From contig NZ_KB899427.1 of assembly GCF_000378205.1 (NCBI RefSeq), forward strand, positions 1 to 64,000: 64,000 bases of DNA, given 5' to 3'. This DNA comes from Sediminispirochaeta bajacaliforniensis DSM 16054. Its GTDB lineage: Bacteria; Spirochaetota; Spirochaetia; DSM-16054; Sediminispirochaetaceae. The position numbers and the translations under genes were made by a program. Positions 40,888 to 50,386 of the stretch are shown here, piece after piece (positions within the stretch are counted from its first letter, which is position 1; the number at the start of each line of letters is the position of its first letter). The notes beneath the pieces were generated by a model, which worked only from the letters and a program-made list of their open reading frames with translations, made no database searches and was not told the DNA's origin.

Positions 40888-42588
40888 CTATTTTTTGAAT
40901 TCTTCGATTGACTTCGCAGCTTTGCCGTCGGGAAGTGCGATCGGTTCCACAATGCCCTCGCTGTGCAGGGCCCAAGGAAGTATGATGCCGTCGTGGCCTC
41001 CTCGACCGCCGACCACCACCACTTCAACATCTTTGGGCGACCGTGTAACCGGCATAGGGTGCCGGTTTTTAAAGCTTTCGGGCCGAACCGGAACAAGGCC
41101 CCGATTCCGTATCATAGGTACCTCGTGGTACACATAGGTGTGGATGTGTTCCTGAATCATTTTTTTTGTGTAACCGGCATTTTTCAACATCATGCCATGA
41201 TCCGGGGTGATAGCCATGACCAGCGGGCCTGGCATATAGGCATTGTTGGAACCAAGAGTAGTGCAGCAATGAGTCAGTGTGTCCAGAAGGTCGTAACCGT
41301 CAAGGCTTAAAAAGTCGATGACGTCATGAATCGGTTCGGCCTTAAGGACGTAAACCGTTGTGGTATTCTTGTCGAAGTGGTCTTCGTTGATCATGTTCCA
41401 CTGGGCCAGTTCCGGTTCCTCGGCGAAGCAGTAGGTAAACTCCGCCTGGCTGGCGATGCAGTCAAGGTCGCAGACCCCGGGTACGGAACGAAGCACGTTC
41501 ATGATGGCCAGGTTGACCGCCCGGCCGATGGTTGCGTTCATCGGCCAACCAGGGCCCATACAGCCTTGTTTGCCGGAGATACCGATTTCCTGGGCGATGG
41601 GTCCGGACACCAGCACAAGATTGCCGCCCGGGTGTGATGTGGTGACGCTCTGGTTAAAGTTGTAGAGTGGGTTGCCCAGGGCTTTAAAAGCCGCTATCAG
41701 TATGGGCATCGCCTTGGGTTTGCAGCCCGCCATTACCGCCGCTATGGCCACGTCCTTGACCGTTATACTCTTTCCGGACGGGCCCGAGGGAGGGCAAAGG
41801 ACCAGGCTTTCCGAGAAGGGGCAATAGGCCAGCATTTTTTCGTACCGTACCCTTGTGGGCGGAATAATCGGTAAACCATCACTGATATGCTCGTCGTTAA
41901 AGTAATCGTTGATCAGCTCCAGGTTGTCGCAAGGTTCTTCTTCGCTACCGAGCTCGAAGGTTTTGGGAAGGTAGCCGTCTTTCGCGGGAGGAACCTTGTC
42001 CATCTTGAAATCGATATGGGATAGTTTTGCAAGCTCCTCGCCGTTGGAAGTGAGGGCCTTTAAAATATAGTCCCATTTTACATCTACCTGATGAGCTACC
42101 TCTTCCACGGTACTGGCCTGGTAAATATCCACCGAGCACAGGCAAAGCTGTCCGGCACGGTATACGCCTACACCTTCGGTAATCGCCGATCCCGGAGGCG
42201 CAGTCATGTACACCGCGGGAATACCCAGTTTTTCTAGTTCGATAGTAACCACTGTGGTTGAAGAAGAAGTGCCCATGTCTCCTAAAGCCACAATCGCCGC
42301 GACCGGTTTCTCTTTGGCCAGCATGGCCGCGTAATCGGCCAGTTTCTTTGCGTCTTTGCCCCGGACAGTCTCGGTGTATTCCACAAAGTTCGAGGCGCCG
42401 ATTTCCTGGAGTTTTTCTTTTATACGGCCAAATACCGTATAGTAATTACAAAACCCAAGTTTGGTGTTGTTGTAAAAAAGGATTTTTCCTTTTTTCAATT
42501 CATCCAAGGACGACCGCTTCGCCATGGTAATGGCGGTCCTGTTCTGAAAGCCCCTGGGATCCAATAATCTGTTTTGTTGTTTTCCCAT
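40888..42588 (-). CDS. UGSC-family-like two-part protein lacking the UGSC motif
   Basis: The 566-residue protein has two parts. Residues 35-135 resemble the UGSC (seleno)protein domain: ILFYNNTKLGFCNYYTVFGR and IVALGDMGTSSSTTVVTIEL then EKLGIPAVYMT. In the family this site reads [U/C]GSC; here the four positions are Met105-Gly106-Thr107-Ser108, so the redox pair is gone. The second part (about 230-566) has DGLPIIPPTRVRYEKMLAY, GCKPKAMPILIAAFKAL, GPGWPMNATIGRAVNLAIMN and CTTLGSNNAYMPGPLVMA, a conserved but uncharacterised domain often near such proteins. ATG is preceded by AAGGAGAT. Reaction unknown; probably part of the operon's oxidative pathway. Confidence 0.7.
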   Translation of the reverse strand: MGKQQNRLLDPRGFQNRTAITMAKRSSLDELKKGKILFYNNTKLGFCNYYTVFGRIKEKLQEIGASNFVEYTETVRGKDAKKLADYAAMLAKEKPVAAIVALGDMGTSSSTTVVTIELEKLGIPAVYMTAPPGSAITEGVGVYRAGQLCLCSVDIYQASTVEEVAHQVDVKWDYILKALTSNGEELAKLSHIDFKMDKVPPAKDGYLPKTFELGSEEEPCDNLELINDYFNDEHISDGLPIIPPTRVRYEKMLAYCPFSESLVLCPPSGPSGKSITVKDVAIAAVMAGCKPKAMPILIAAFKALGNPLYNFNQSVTTSHPGGNLVLVSGPIAQEIGISGKQGCMGPGWPMNATIGRAVNLAIMNVLRSVPGVCDLDCIASQAEFTYCFAEEPELAQWNMINEDHFDKNTTTVYVLKAEPIHDVIDFLSLDGYDLLDTLTHCCTTLGSNNAYMPGPLVMAITPDHGMMLKNAGYTKKMIQEHIHTYVYHEVPMIRNRGLVPVRPESFKNRHPMPVTRSPKDVEVVVVGGRGGHDGIILPWALHSEGIVEPIALPDGKAAKSIEEFKK

Positions 42589-42591
42589 TTC

Positions 42592-42923
42592 TTATCTCCT
42601 TGCATAATCCTCAAAGGGATTTTTCAAACCTACCGCCGGTTTGGGTGGCGGCGTGTAGCCCGTCTTTTTCCAGAGGGGCTTGTTGTATTCGGACAACATG
42701 TCCGCAGGAATGATGCCCGTACACATAGTAATCATGGTCCCCTCATCGTCGGGTTCATAAGTCCAGGGGAGATACCAATGCAGTCGGCGCTGGTCCCATA
42801 CTTGGAAATCCACTCCCTATACGCCAAATACAGGCAGGAATTCTGATCCAGGGATGGGGAGGGCACCCAATACGTTTTCTGATGATGAAGGGTCATAAGC
42901 CTATTTTCTTTAGCCGTGAGCAT
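42592..42923 (-). pseudogene. Small conserved gene, apparently frameshifted
   Basis: The first frame starts behind GGGAGAGGTAT and reads MLTAKENRLMTLHHQKTYWV, LDQNSCLYLAYREWISKYGT and SADCIGISPGLMNPTMRGP before a stop near 42732. A second frame continues with WTYEPDDEGTMITMCTGIIP, ADMLSEYNKPLWKKTGYTPP and ends NPFEDYARR three bases before the UGSC-like gene. The two look like parts of one protein of about 110 residues joined by a shift near 42740-42790. Alternatively there are two tiny overlapping genes. I do not recognise the family. Confidence 0.5.
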
Positions 42924-42993
42924 ATACCTCTCCCCTTCCCCCTTTTCAGGGACTTAATGCAGAGAACTATTCTTCAAAATGCCCGATAGAACG

Positions 42994-44052
42994 TTATTTA
43001 ACGATGCTCTTATACGTATCCCTGGTAATCATAGTGCCGGAAATCTTGATAACCGCGTATTGCTGTCCGGCTTCCTTGAACTGGGGGAAAATATCCTCGA
43101 CCTTTTTACCTTCCCGGCAAATGGCCAGCATACCTTCAACCATATATTTCGCGTAATCCATGGCGTTGTAATAACAAGTAGCCCACCAACAGGGAGACGC
43201 GTTGTTGGCCCATTCCTTTACCGCCAGTTCGCCACCAGCGCTGACAAGGATCGTTTTCTTTTCCACGCCGGCGGCTTCAATCGCCCTGACGGCACCGAGG
43301 CCATAGTGGTCGACCGTGCCCATAACGAGCCAGGCGCTGACCTCCGGATGGGAAGCGATAATGGCGGAAGTCTGCTTGTAGGACGCTTCGGCCATATCCT
43401 GGCTGCCGGTCTCCGCGGCGCAGTCGGCCATGAAGATGTTAGAATCTTTCAGTCCAGGGAAGCCTTTTTTAAGTCCGGTGACAAAGCCGTTAGCTCGGTT
43501 GATATCCGACTGATACTTGCTGTTCGTACCTTTAATAACGCCAACGGTTTCAATCTTGGAAAGATCCACACCGGTAGTTTTCCAGTTGCCGATAATCCAT
43601 TGGGCGCATTTATCGCCGACGCCTTCCGCATCAAGTTCAACGTACGGGGCAAGCACTCTCCCCGAACCGTCCTTTAACTTTAACGTTTCACCGATTACCG
43701 GCACTTTAGCGTCGTTAAACTTCGACACCACCGCCGGGGCACTTCCTTCGTCGACCACAAAAAGGAAGGCGCCGTCGATTCCCGAGAGAAGCCCCACATC
43801 CACCTGCGAAAGCTGCGTTTCAATTTTTCGATTCGCGTCGGCGGTGCGCACTTCAAAATTGTACTGGGCTCCCAGTTCCTTTAAGGACGTTTCGATGTCT
43901 TGTATCCATTGCACCGTAAATGATGTGGCAAAATATTCGAAAACAAGTGTTTTTTGCCCCTCCGATGCAGAATCGGAATCCGTGACACCGTTGGCGAACA
44001 CCGCCGTTACCAAAGCGATGGTCATAATTAGCGCGATCGCTTTTCTCTTCAT
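42994..44052 (-). CDS. Ribose/arabinose-type ABC transporter substrate-binding protein
   Basis: This 352-residue exported protein has a signal peptide (MKRKAIALIMTIALVTAVFA). It belongs to the periplasmic-binding family 4 used by Rbs/Ara/Xyl importers: FEYFATSFTVQWIQDIETSL, ADANRKIETQLSQVDVGLLS, GAFLFVVDEGSAPAVVSKFN, IKGTNSKYQSDINRANGFVT and WLVMGTVDHYGLGAVRAIEA. The last of these resembles the AraF hinge region. It is encoded 26 bases after its permease gene in the nine-gene operon. The ligand is unknown; a polyol, alditol or pentose would suit the dehydrogenases. Confidence 0.88.
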   Translation of the reverse strand: MKRKAIALIMTIALVTAVFANGVTDSDSASEGQKTLVFEYFATSFTVQWIQDIETSLKELGAQYNFEVRTADANRKIETQLSQVDVGLLSGIDGAFLFVVDEGSAPAVVSKFNDAKVPVIGETLKLKDGSGRVLAPYVELDAEGVGDKCAQWIIGNWKTTGVDLSKIETVGVIKGTNSKYQSDINRANGFVTGLKKGFPGLKDSNIFMADCAAETGSQDMAEASYKQTSAIIASHPEVSAWLVMGTVDHYGLGAVRAIEAAGVEKKTILVSAGGELAVKEWANNASPCWWATCYYNAMDYAKYMVEGMLAICREGKKVEDIFPQFKEAGQQYAVIKISGTMITRDTYKSIVK

Positions 44053-44078
44053 AACTTTCCCCCCTTTCCTTAAAAAAT

Positions 44079-45062
44079 TTATCTTTCAAGCCTCTCCCTA
44101 CGGAAGAAGTCAAATATCAAAGCCGCAATTAAAATCAGACCTTTTGCGACAATCTGCCAAAAGGCCGAAACGTTAATAACCGTAAGGCCGTTGTTGAAAC
44201 ATTGCATGATAAGAAGACCAATAAAGCAGCCCTTCAGGTTTCCCTTGCCGCCTGTGAAAGCCACTCCACCGAGGATGGCCGCGGTAATGGCGTCAAACTC
44301 CGCTCCGGCACCTCCCCCCGGCTGTCCTGAGTGCATTTTTGCGGTCATCAATACACCGGCGAAAGCCGCTACCATGGCGCTAATGATGTACAGAATTGTG
44401 CTGATTTTTTTTGGATTTAAACCGGCCAAACACGCCGCGGTGGGGTTGCCGCCTATCATATAGACGCTCCTCCCGAATACGGTCCGTCCCAGGATAAACC
44501 CGAAAATTATGAAAAAGACGATGAGTAAAATCGCAGGAAACGGAATTCCGGCAATTTTCATGGTACCGAATTTGATGAACATTTCCTCATTTATGGGGAC
44601 CGATTTCCCCTTACAGATAATAAACGCAAGTCCAGAACACACCGAAGAGACCGCCAGTGTGGCTATAAAAGGCTGAAGACCAAAAATGTTTACCAAACAC
44701 GAATTAACCAGTCCTACCGAAACACTGGCGATTACCACCACAAGGGAAGCAATAGGCCAGGGAACGCCGGCGTTGATCAAAATCGCCACCAAAGTCCCAA
44801 AAAGGGCTGCCACGTTGGCACTTGCCAGATCGATATGACCAGCGATAATAAGATAGGTTTCGCCGATGGCCAAAAGGCCTACGGTCGAGGCTGCCAGCAG
44901 TATATTGGTCATATTGAAATAGGACAGGTAATTCCTGTTCATGAACGTAAAAAAGGAAATTTCCAGCAGCAAGACGACCAACATCATGATCTCGCTCGAT
45001 TGCATGAGACTCTTGGTCAGTCCCGTATTCTCGCTTTTATTTATTTTTCCGCTGTTTTCCAT
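44079..45062 (-). CDS. Ribose-type ABC transporter permease
   Basis: This 327-residue inner-membrane protein matches the RbsC/AraH family: about eight to ten helices, [60 protein letters not shown] and [20 protein letters not shown]. The last segment is the family's most conserved stretch. It forms the channel as a homodimer, so only one permease gene is needed. It lies three bases from the ATPase gene. Confidence 0.93.
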   Translation of the reverse strand: MENSGKINKSENTGLTKSLMQSSEIMMLVVLLLEISFFTFMNRNYLSYFNMTNILLAASTVGLLAIGETYLIIAGHIDLASANVAALFGTLVAILINAGVPWPIASLVVVIASVSVGLVNSCLVNIFGLQPFIATLAVSSVCSGLAFIICKGKSVPINEEMFIKFGTMKIAGIPFPAILLIVFFIIFGFILGRTVFGRSVYMIGGNPTAACLAGLNPKKISTILYIISAMVAAFAGVLMTAKMHSGQPGGGAGAEFDAITAAILGGVAFTGGKGNLKGCFIGLLIMQCFNNGLTVINVSAFWQIVAKGLILIAALIFDFFRRERLER

Positions 45063-45065
45063 CGG

Positions 45066-46556
45066 TTACCTTTCCCTCATGGCAAGTTTTAAAACATTTT
45101 CTTCGGAGAGTTCTTCCCGGTTCAGTTCTCCGGTTATCCGGCCTTCCCGCATTACGATTACCCGGTCGCTGACATTAACGACTTCAGGCAGTTCAGATGA
45201 AATAAAAATCACCCCGAGGCCCGATTTAGCCAAATCACAGATCATTTGATAGATTTCCGCCTTGGTCCCCACATCGATACCTTTGGTCGGTTCGTCGAGG
45301 ATAAGAACTTTGAGGTTCGCCAGGAGCCAGCGCCCGAGGATAACCTTCTGCTGGTTCCCGCCGGAAAGTTCCACCGCCACTTTGTCTATCGAAGGGGTTT
45401 TGATCCGTTGTTTTTCCACCGCCAGCCTCGCGATTTGCCGTTCGTTCCGGCGGCTTATCACCCCGAGCTTTGCCAGGTTATGCAGAATCGGAATAGTCAG
45501 ATTTTCCCTGATCGAACGCTCGAGGACGAGTCCCTGCTCTTTGCGATCTTCTGGGCAAACACCGATACCCGCGAGGATCGCGTTCCGAGGGCTTCGTATT
45601 TTCTGGATTTTTCCATTAACGTAAATCTCACCCGCATTGAGCTTGTCAGCGCCGAAAATAGCTCTGATGGTTTCCGAACGTCCGGCGCCTACAAGGCCCG
45701 CGAAACCGAGCACCTCCCCCTTATGGAGGGTAAAATTCACACCTTTGATATAATCATTTTCAAGGCCTTTCGCTTCCAGTACCACTTCGCCGATTTTGTC
45801 GTTCCGGCTCAAATTATTAAACACGTCGCCGATATTTCGGCCTACCATCTTCAGCACAAGTTCGTCTTCGGTGGCGTCGGTGGTTTTTACCTCTTCGATA
45901 AAACAGCCGTCTTTTAAAATGATGATCTTGTCAGCTATCTTAAAAATTTCTTTCATTCGGTGGGACACATAGAAAATAACCTTCCCTTTCTGTTTGAGCT
46001 TTTCGATAAGCGAGAAAAGTACCTTGATTTCAGGATCCGAAAGGGAAGCCGTAGGTTCGTCAAAAGCGATTATCATACTATTACGGCGGTAGGCTTTCAT
46101 GATCTCCACCATCTGCTGATGGGCGACTGACAGGGAATTCACTTTATCGTGGGGGTGAAAAGGCATCTGGAAGAGGTCGATGAGTTTTTTCATCTCGCCG
46201 TGAGATTTCCTGAAATTGACAACGCCCAATTTATTCCGATAGAGGTCTTCCATAAAAACGTTCTCCGTCACGCTCAAGTCCCCCACAAGCTGGCGTTCCT
46301 GGTAAATCACACTGACGCCGTAACGGAGCGCCTCGATCGGTGACTTAAAAAGAACCTTTTTACCGTTAATAAAATATTCACCGGAGCTTGCTTCCCGGGC
46401 GCCGGTTAAAATTTTCAAAAGGGTACTTTTACCCGCGCCGTTTTCTCCGAGGAGTGCGCAGACTTCACCGCCATCGGCCCGGAAGCTGATATTGTCCAAG
46501 GCTTGGACGCCGACAAAGGCTTTGCTAATATTCTTAAACTCAACGTAGTTTTCCAT
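45066..46556 (-). CDS. Ribose-type ABC transporter ATPase, two nucleotide-binding domains
   Basis: This 496-residue protein fuses two ABC domains, as RbsA/AraG/XylG do. The first has Walker [17 protein letters not shown] (about 36-51), [14 protein letters not shown] as a diverged signature, and Walker [13 protein letters not shown]. The second has the family's altered Walker [17 protein letters not shown], the signature [14 protein letters not shown] and [13 protein letters not shown]. Normally only one site hydrolyses ATP well. It is encoded eight bases downstream of the aldehyde dehydrogenase gene. Confidence 0.93.
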   Translation of the reverse strand: MENYVEFKNISKAFVGVQALDNISFRADGGEVCALLGENGAGKSTLLKILTGAREASSGEYFINGKKVLFKSPIEALRYGVSVIYQERQLVGDLSVTENVFMEDLYRNKLGVVNFRKSHGEMKKLIDLFQMPFHPHDKVNSLSVAHQQMVEIMKAYRRNSMIIAFDEPTASLSDPEIKVLFSLIEKLKQKGKVIFYVSHRMKEIFKIADKIIILKDGCFIEEVKTTDATEDELVLKMVGRNIGDVFNNLSRNDKIGEVVLEAKGLENDYIKGVNFTLHKGEVLGFAGLVGAGRSETIRAIFGADKLNAGEIYVNGKIQKIRSPRNAILAGIGVCPEDRKEQGLVLERSIRENLTIPILHNLAKLGVISRRNERQIARLAVEKQRIKTPSIDKVAVELSGGNQQKVILGRWLLANLKVLILDEPTKGIDVGTKAEIYQMICDLAKSGLGVIFISSELPEVVNVSDRVIVMREGRITGELNREELSEENVLKLAMRER

Positions 46557-46564
46557 GCCGTCCC

Positions 46565-48061
46565 CTATTGGAGAAAACCTTTCAGCACGATATTTTTGAT
46601 CTTGGTCATCTCATGCAAAGTAGTCAGCCCTTCGTTCCCCATGCCGCTCATTTTCTGGCCGCCGAAGGGCTGCATTTGGTTGCGGTACACCGAGGACCCG
46701 TTCACAACCATGCCGCCCGACTGCACATTCCGCGCGACGTGCATACCCAGTTTCCAGTCTTTAGTCATCACGCAACCGGAAAGCCCAAAGTCACTAGCGT
46801 TGGCAATTTCGATCGCTTCATCCATCGTATCAAAGCCGATAATCGGCCACACAGGGCCGAAGATTTCCATATTCTTCGCCACGTCCATATCTTTGGTAAC
46901 CCCAGAGAGTACCGTCGGCCAGTAAAAAGCCCCTTCCCTCCTGCCACCACATTCGAGCTTTGCTCCCTGGTCTATGGTCTTTTGAACCTGCTCCTCAACC
47001 TGCTCTGCGGCCTCTTCGCTGATAAGGGCGCCCATTTTCTCTCCCTTGGCGTTCGTGCGGTCGGTATGGGAAAAGGCCTCGTCCATTATTTCTTCGATAT
47101 TGTCGTCGTAGCCCACTTCGATCCCTTTAACCAGCTCCAAAAGTTTTTGAGTAAAAGCTTCCTTGACGCTGTTGTGCACGATAAAGCGTTTTGAAGAAAT
47201 ACAAATCTGCCCTGAGTTGCCTTTACGGCTCCCCCAAGCCCTGGCTGCCGCCGCATCGATATCCGCGTCAGGCATAACGATAAAGGGATCGTTGCCGCCT
47301 AATTCCAATACACAGGGTGCAAGACGTTTGGCCATAAGCTCGGCAATGCCTACACCCACTTCTGTACTGCCGGTCATGCTCACAGCGTCAACTCCGGGGT
47401 TCCGCAGGAGCCAATCTCCAACCTTCGATCCCGAGCCGGTTATAATCTGCAGGGCGTTGCCCGGAACACCGGCTTTCAGCAGGAGTTCGGTAATAAGAAT
47501 GTCCGTTAAAGGATTGTCCGTCGGCGGCTTCACGATGACCGCGTTCCCTGCGGCCAGCGCGGGGGCCACTTTGTACGCGTAAAGCAGCATAGGTGCGTTA
47601 AAAGGCACTATTGCCGCCACGGTGCCCAAAGGCTCATGGGTTACCATAATGAGATCTTGGGCTGTTTTGCCGTCATGCCCCGGTTCAGAGCCCGGCACGA
47701 GAAGTTGGCCGTCGAGCCGCTTTGCCGCCTCAATGTACCCGGGGAAAACCGATATCGTCTGGTTATATTCAAAAATCGTCGTGGCCACATGTTTACCGCA
47801 TTCCCGGGTGCAAACCGCGATAATCTCACGCTTTCGTTCCTCAAGAAGCTGCACGAACGTTTGAATAATTTTTTCTTTATCCATGAGCGGAATAGCGGCC
47901 CATTCCTTCTGCCCTTCCTTGGCGTTGACTACCGCTTCGTTCACATCCTCTTCGGTAGCCATGGGAATGGTATCGAGCTTTTTATTATTCGCCGGGTTGA
48001 TAACGTCGATGGTTTTACCGTCCCGCGAGCTGGTTTTCCTGCCACCAATAATCATCTGCAT
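46565..48061 (-). CDS. NAD(P)-dependent aldehyde dehydrogenase
   Basis: The 498-residue enzyme oxidises an aldehyde to a carboxylate. The catalytic Cys287 lies in KGNSGQICISSKRF and the general base Glu253 in VLELGGNDPFIV. The cofactor site contains VAAIVPFNAPMLLYAYKVAP and AVIVKPPTDNP, and the nucleotide loop MTGSTEVGVGIAELM. A mature full-length ALDH superfamily protein without targeting signals. It follows the iron alcohol dehydrogenase gene after 12 bases, so the pair probably converts a primary alcohol to the acid. The exact subfamily (lactaldehyde, betaine aldehyde or succinate semialdehyde type) cannot be fixed by eye. Confidence 0.92.
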   Translation of the reverse strand: MQMIIGGRKTSSRDGKTIDVINPANNKKLDTIPMATEEDVNEAVVNAKEGQKEWAAIPLMDKEKIIQTFVQLLEERKREIIAVCTRECGKHVATTIFEYNQTISVFPGYIEAAKRLDGQLLVPGSEPGHDGKTAQDLIMVTHEPLGTVAAIVPFNAPMLLYAYKVAPALAAGNAVIVKPPTDNPLTDILITELLLKAGVPGNALQIITGSGSKVGDWLLRNPGVDAVSMTGSTEVGVGIAELMAKRLAPCVLELGGNDPFIVMPDADIDAAAARAWGSRKGNSGQICISSKRFIVHNSVKEAFTQKLLELVKGIEVGYDDNIEEIMDEAFSHTDRTNAKGEKMGALISEEAAEQVEEQVQKTIDQGAKLECGGRREGAFYWPTVLSGVTKDMDVAKNMEIFGPVWPIIGFDTMDEAIEIANASDFGLSGCVMTKDWKLGMHVARNVQSGGMVVNGSSVYRNQMQPFGGQKMSGMGNEGLTTLHEMTKIKNIVLKGFLQ

Positions 48062-48073
48062 CAGAACACCTCC

Positions 48074-49303
48074 CTAGTTTTTACTTGCGATAATTTTAGA
48101 GTAATAATTCGTCCGCTTAATCAGATAGGCGAAATCCTTCATCATAGTTACTCTTGGGTATGCACACTGGTCGTTGGGAGTCGTATCCTTGTTATTGAAA
48201 ATCGGATGCTTCAACATAAGATCGAGCACATCGTTGTCATTGTAACCCCATTCCTCAAACGTTTTGCCTCCAGCGATATGGAGGTCCCGGCAAAGATCGA
48301 TAACCCAGTCGATCAGCATCCTCACCTCGAAATCTCCTTCGGGAATATTTTTCTTGGTGATGGCATTATAAGCTTTGCGGTATTTTTCTTTGCAACCCTG
48401 ACCGTTCCATTCAATTACAGCGGGAAGCACCATGCCGCAGGCATCGCCGTGTGGCATGTGAAAAGGCTCTTCCGACATAGGGTGGGTAATTACATGATCC
48501 TGCCCTATACTGGCGATACCAAGGGAAAATCCCGAGTACATACAGCCGAGACTCATCATGTTGGCCCACTTCGTAACCGCAGGGTTCGCCACAAACGGCC
48601 GTATCGCCTCGCCGATAAGTTCCAGCGAATGAAGCGAAAAGAGTTCAGTAAAATCGTTCGCATTCATGTTGGTGTAGGATTCAAGACCGTGGGTAAATGC
48701 GTCCACCGCAGTCGCCGCAGCCACTGCAAAGGGAAGTCCGGCAAGCAAATGAGGATCCATAACAGCGTAAGCCGGTAAAATCGAATCGTGCATGGGAACG
48801 AGTTTAAAACCTTTCTGGTCGCAAATAACCGCGTTTCTGCACACCTCACTGCCGGTACCAGCCGTTGAGGGAACCGCAATAATTGGATAAGTTTTATGGG
48901 GCAACGGTTTCGCGGGAGGCCAGCCCATAAAGTCCATCACCCCATGATCCGTTTCGCCGACAATTGCAACGCCCTTGGCGGTATCCATAGTACTGCCGCC
49001 CCCCACGGCGATAAGCGCATCGACCTTAAACTGATGGGCCTGCGGTATCGCCTCGTCTTCTATGGTAACGGCCTCAGGATTAGGGCGTACATTGGTAAAC
49101 AGGGTATACTCCACTCCGGGAGCGGCCTTTAAAAGGGCTTCCACGGGTTTGATCACCCCGGCCTTGTACAAGCCTGGATCGGCAACCAGCATTACCCGCT
49201 TCCATCCCTCGGTTTCCAAAACCCGGGGAATAACCGAAATACATCCCGGCCCCTGGTAAATCTTTTGTCTTACGCCGAACTGTAAAAACTTCTCGATTGC
49301 CAT
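48074..49303 (-). CDS. Iron-containing alcohol dehydrogenase
   Basis: This 409-residue group III alcohol dehydrogenase uses NAD(P) and a metal ion, usually iron. The nucleotide loop is ALIAVGGGSTMDTAKGVAIV, the central region is PIIAVPSTAGTGSEVCRNAV, and the metal site contains DAFTHGLESY and the histidines in HVITHPMSEEPFHMPHGDAC. All expected ligands appear present. It is the first gene of the nine-gene minus-strand operon, with GAGGAG ahead of ATG, and lies downstream of the LysR gene. Substrate unknown; propanediol-type and polyol substrates are common in this family. Confidence 0.93.
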   Translation of the reverse strand: MAIEKFLQFGVRQKIYQGPGCISVIPRVLETEGWKRVMLVADPGLYKAGVIKPVEALLKAAPGVEYTLFTNVRPNPEAVTIEDEAIPQAHQFKVDALIAVGGGSTMDTAKGVAIVGETDHGVMDFMGWPPAKPLPHKTYPIIAVPSTAGTGSEVCRNAVICDQKGFKLVPMHDSILPAYAVMDPHLLAGLPFAVAAATAVDAFTHGLESYTNMNANDFTELFSLHSLELIGEAIRPFVANPAVTKWANMMSLGCMYSGFSLGIASIGQDHVITHPMSEEPFHMPHGDACGMVLPAVIEWNGQGCKEKYRKAYNAITKKNIPEGDFEVRMLIDWVIDLCRDLHIAGGKTFEEWGYNDNDVLDLMLKHPIFNNKDTTPNDQCAYPRVTMMKDFAYLIKRTNYYSKIIASKN

Positions 49304-49351
49304 ACTGTACTCCTCACATTTTTTTCAGCAGGGCGCCACCGCTAGCGCATT

Positions 49352-49433
49352 CCGATATCGGCAGGCGATGAACGCCATCCTGTTCGTCCTACTGACGAAA
49401 GCGCAGTGGAACTTATTGAATAGAGCTATTATG
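49352..49433 (-). promoter_or_regulatory. Promoter region of the alcohol dehydrogenase operon with dyads
   Basis: On the minus strand a TTGCGT and CATAAT (49428-49433) about 18 bases apart could be a promoter. The dyad AATAG-AG-CTATT (49419-49430) overlaps the -10 box, and a perfect CCGATATCGG lies at 49352-49361. The former has T and A ends in the LysR-type T-N11-A style. Assignment to the neighbouring LysR is tentative. Confidence 0.35.
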
Positions 49434-49471
49434 GTATCCGGGTTTTAAAAAACGCAATCGCAATAAAAAAA

Positions 49472-49496
49472 CAACTATTCCGATTTGGAATAGTTG
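49472..49496 (-). terminator. Rho-independent terminator of the LysR gene
   Basis: CAACTATTCC and GGAATAGTTG form a perfect ten-base-pair stem with a five-base loop, followed on the minus strand by TTTTTTTA. The stem contains the gene's stop codon, so the last codons are part of the terminator. This isolates lysR from the downstream dehydrogenase operon. Confidence 0.85.
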
Positions 49497-50386
49497 TCGA
49501 TATATTCCCAGAAGGCCTCGGACGCAGCATTATGGAAGCTATTTCGCAGGCGGGTCAGACAGATAGATCTTTCCGCGGTAGGAATAATATCGCGAACAAC
49601 AAGATCCTCCGATGTGATGTGGGAGGTAAATTTTTCCATAAGTAGGGCGATACCCATTTTGTTCTGGACGAATTCAAAAACATTTCCAATTCGGGTGCCC
49701 TGAAAATACACATTAGGAGTAAACCCCGCTTCCTCGCAAAGTCTAACGCAGTAAGAATACGTGGTGGTCCGGTTACTCAAAAAACACAGCGGTTCGGTAC
49801 GCAGCTGCTGCAGCTCTATCTGTTTCTGCTCAGCCAGCGGACAACTGCGATTCACTACGGCGACCAGATGATCCCTGGTAAAGGCGATCTTTTCAAATCG
49901 CTTTGTTTTAAGAAAAAGCGAATCGCAAAAAACAAGATCAAACTCGCCGGAACTAAGACTGTTACTCAGCAGCTTATCCTCGTTATATTTAAACTCGTTC
50001 ATCTTTATCGTGAAATTGGGAAATTCGGTTCTGAAAGCGGCCACCGCTTCTACGATACCGTAAAACTCCATGGTGATCAGGCACCCCAGATTGAAATCCA
50101 TCTGCTCCTGGTCAATGAACTGGCACAATTCCTTGTTCATCTGTAAAAAGCAATCATTGAATTTTTTCGCATAGGGAAGAAAAAACTGACCACCAATTGA
50201 AAGCCTGGTTGTTTTATTGTTACGGATAAAAAGCTGTATACCCAGTGTTTTTTCCAGAGCCTGTATATGTTTCGAAAGCGCCGACTGGGTAATGTACAGT
50301 TCGTCGGCCGCGGCAGAAAAATTTTTACACTCGACTAACTTTAAAAAGTCATTGATATGGAAGAAGTTCAAATCCCAGCTTTTCAT
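49475..50386 (-). CDS. LysR-family transcriptional regulator
   Basis: This 303-residue regulator has the N-terminal winged helix-turn-helix (FHINDFLKLVECKNFSAAAD, ELYITQSALSKHIQALEKTL, GIQLFIRNNKTTRLS) and a C-terminal effector-binding domain (FDLVFCDSLFLKTKRF, PLCFLSNRTTTYSYCVRLCE). It lies directly upstream of the alcohol dehydrogenase operon but on the same strand, separated by its own terminator, unlike the common divergent arrangement. It is the best candidate to control that operon in response to its substrate. Confidence 0.92.
   Translation of the reverse strand: MKSWDLNFFHINDFLKLVECKNFSAAADELYITQSALSKHIQALEKTLGIQLFIRNNKTTRLSIGGQFFLPYAKKFNDCFLQMNKELCQFIDQEQMDFNLGCLITMEFYGIVEAVAAFRTEFPNFTIKMNEFKYNEDKLLSNSLSSGEFDLVFCDSLFLKTKRFEKIAFTRDHLVAVVNRSCPLAEQKQIELQQLRTEPLCFLSNRTTTYSYCVRLCEEAGFTPNVYFQGTRIGNVFEFVQNKMGIALLMEKFTSHITSEDLVVRDIIPTAERSICLTRLRNSFHNAASEAFWEYIDNYSKSE

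Noticed and set aside
40888-42588. Selenoprotein reading of the UGSC-like gene
   Set aside because: The motif position is an ATG codon, there is no in-frame TGA and no SECIS-like hairpin was seen after it.
47636-48778. 380-codon plus-strand frame spanning the aldehyde and alcohol dehydrogenase genes
   Set aside because: It runs antisense across two intact enzymes, and the translated sequence has no domain-like character.
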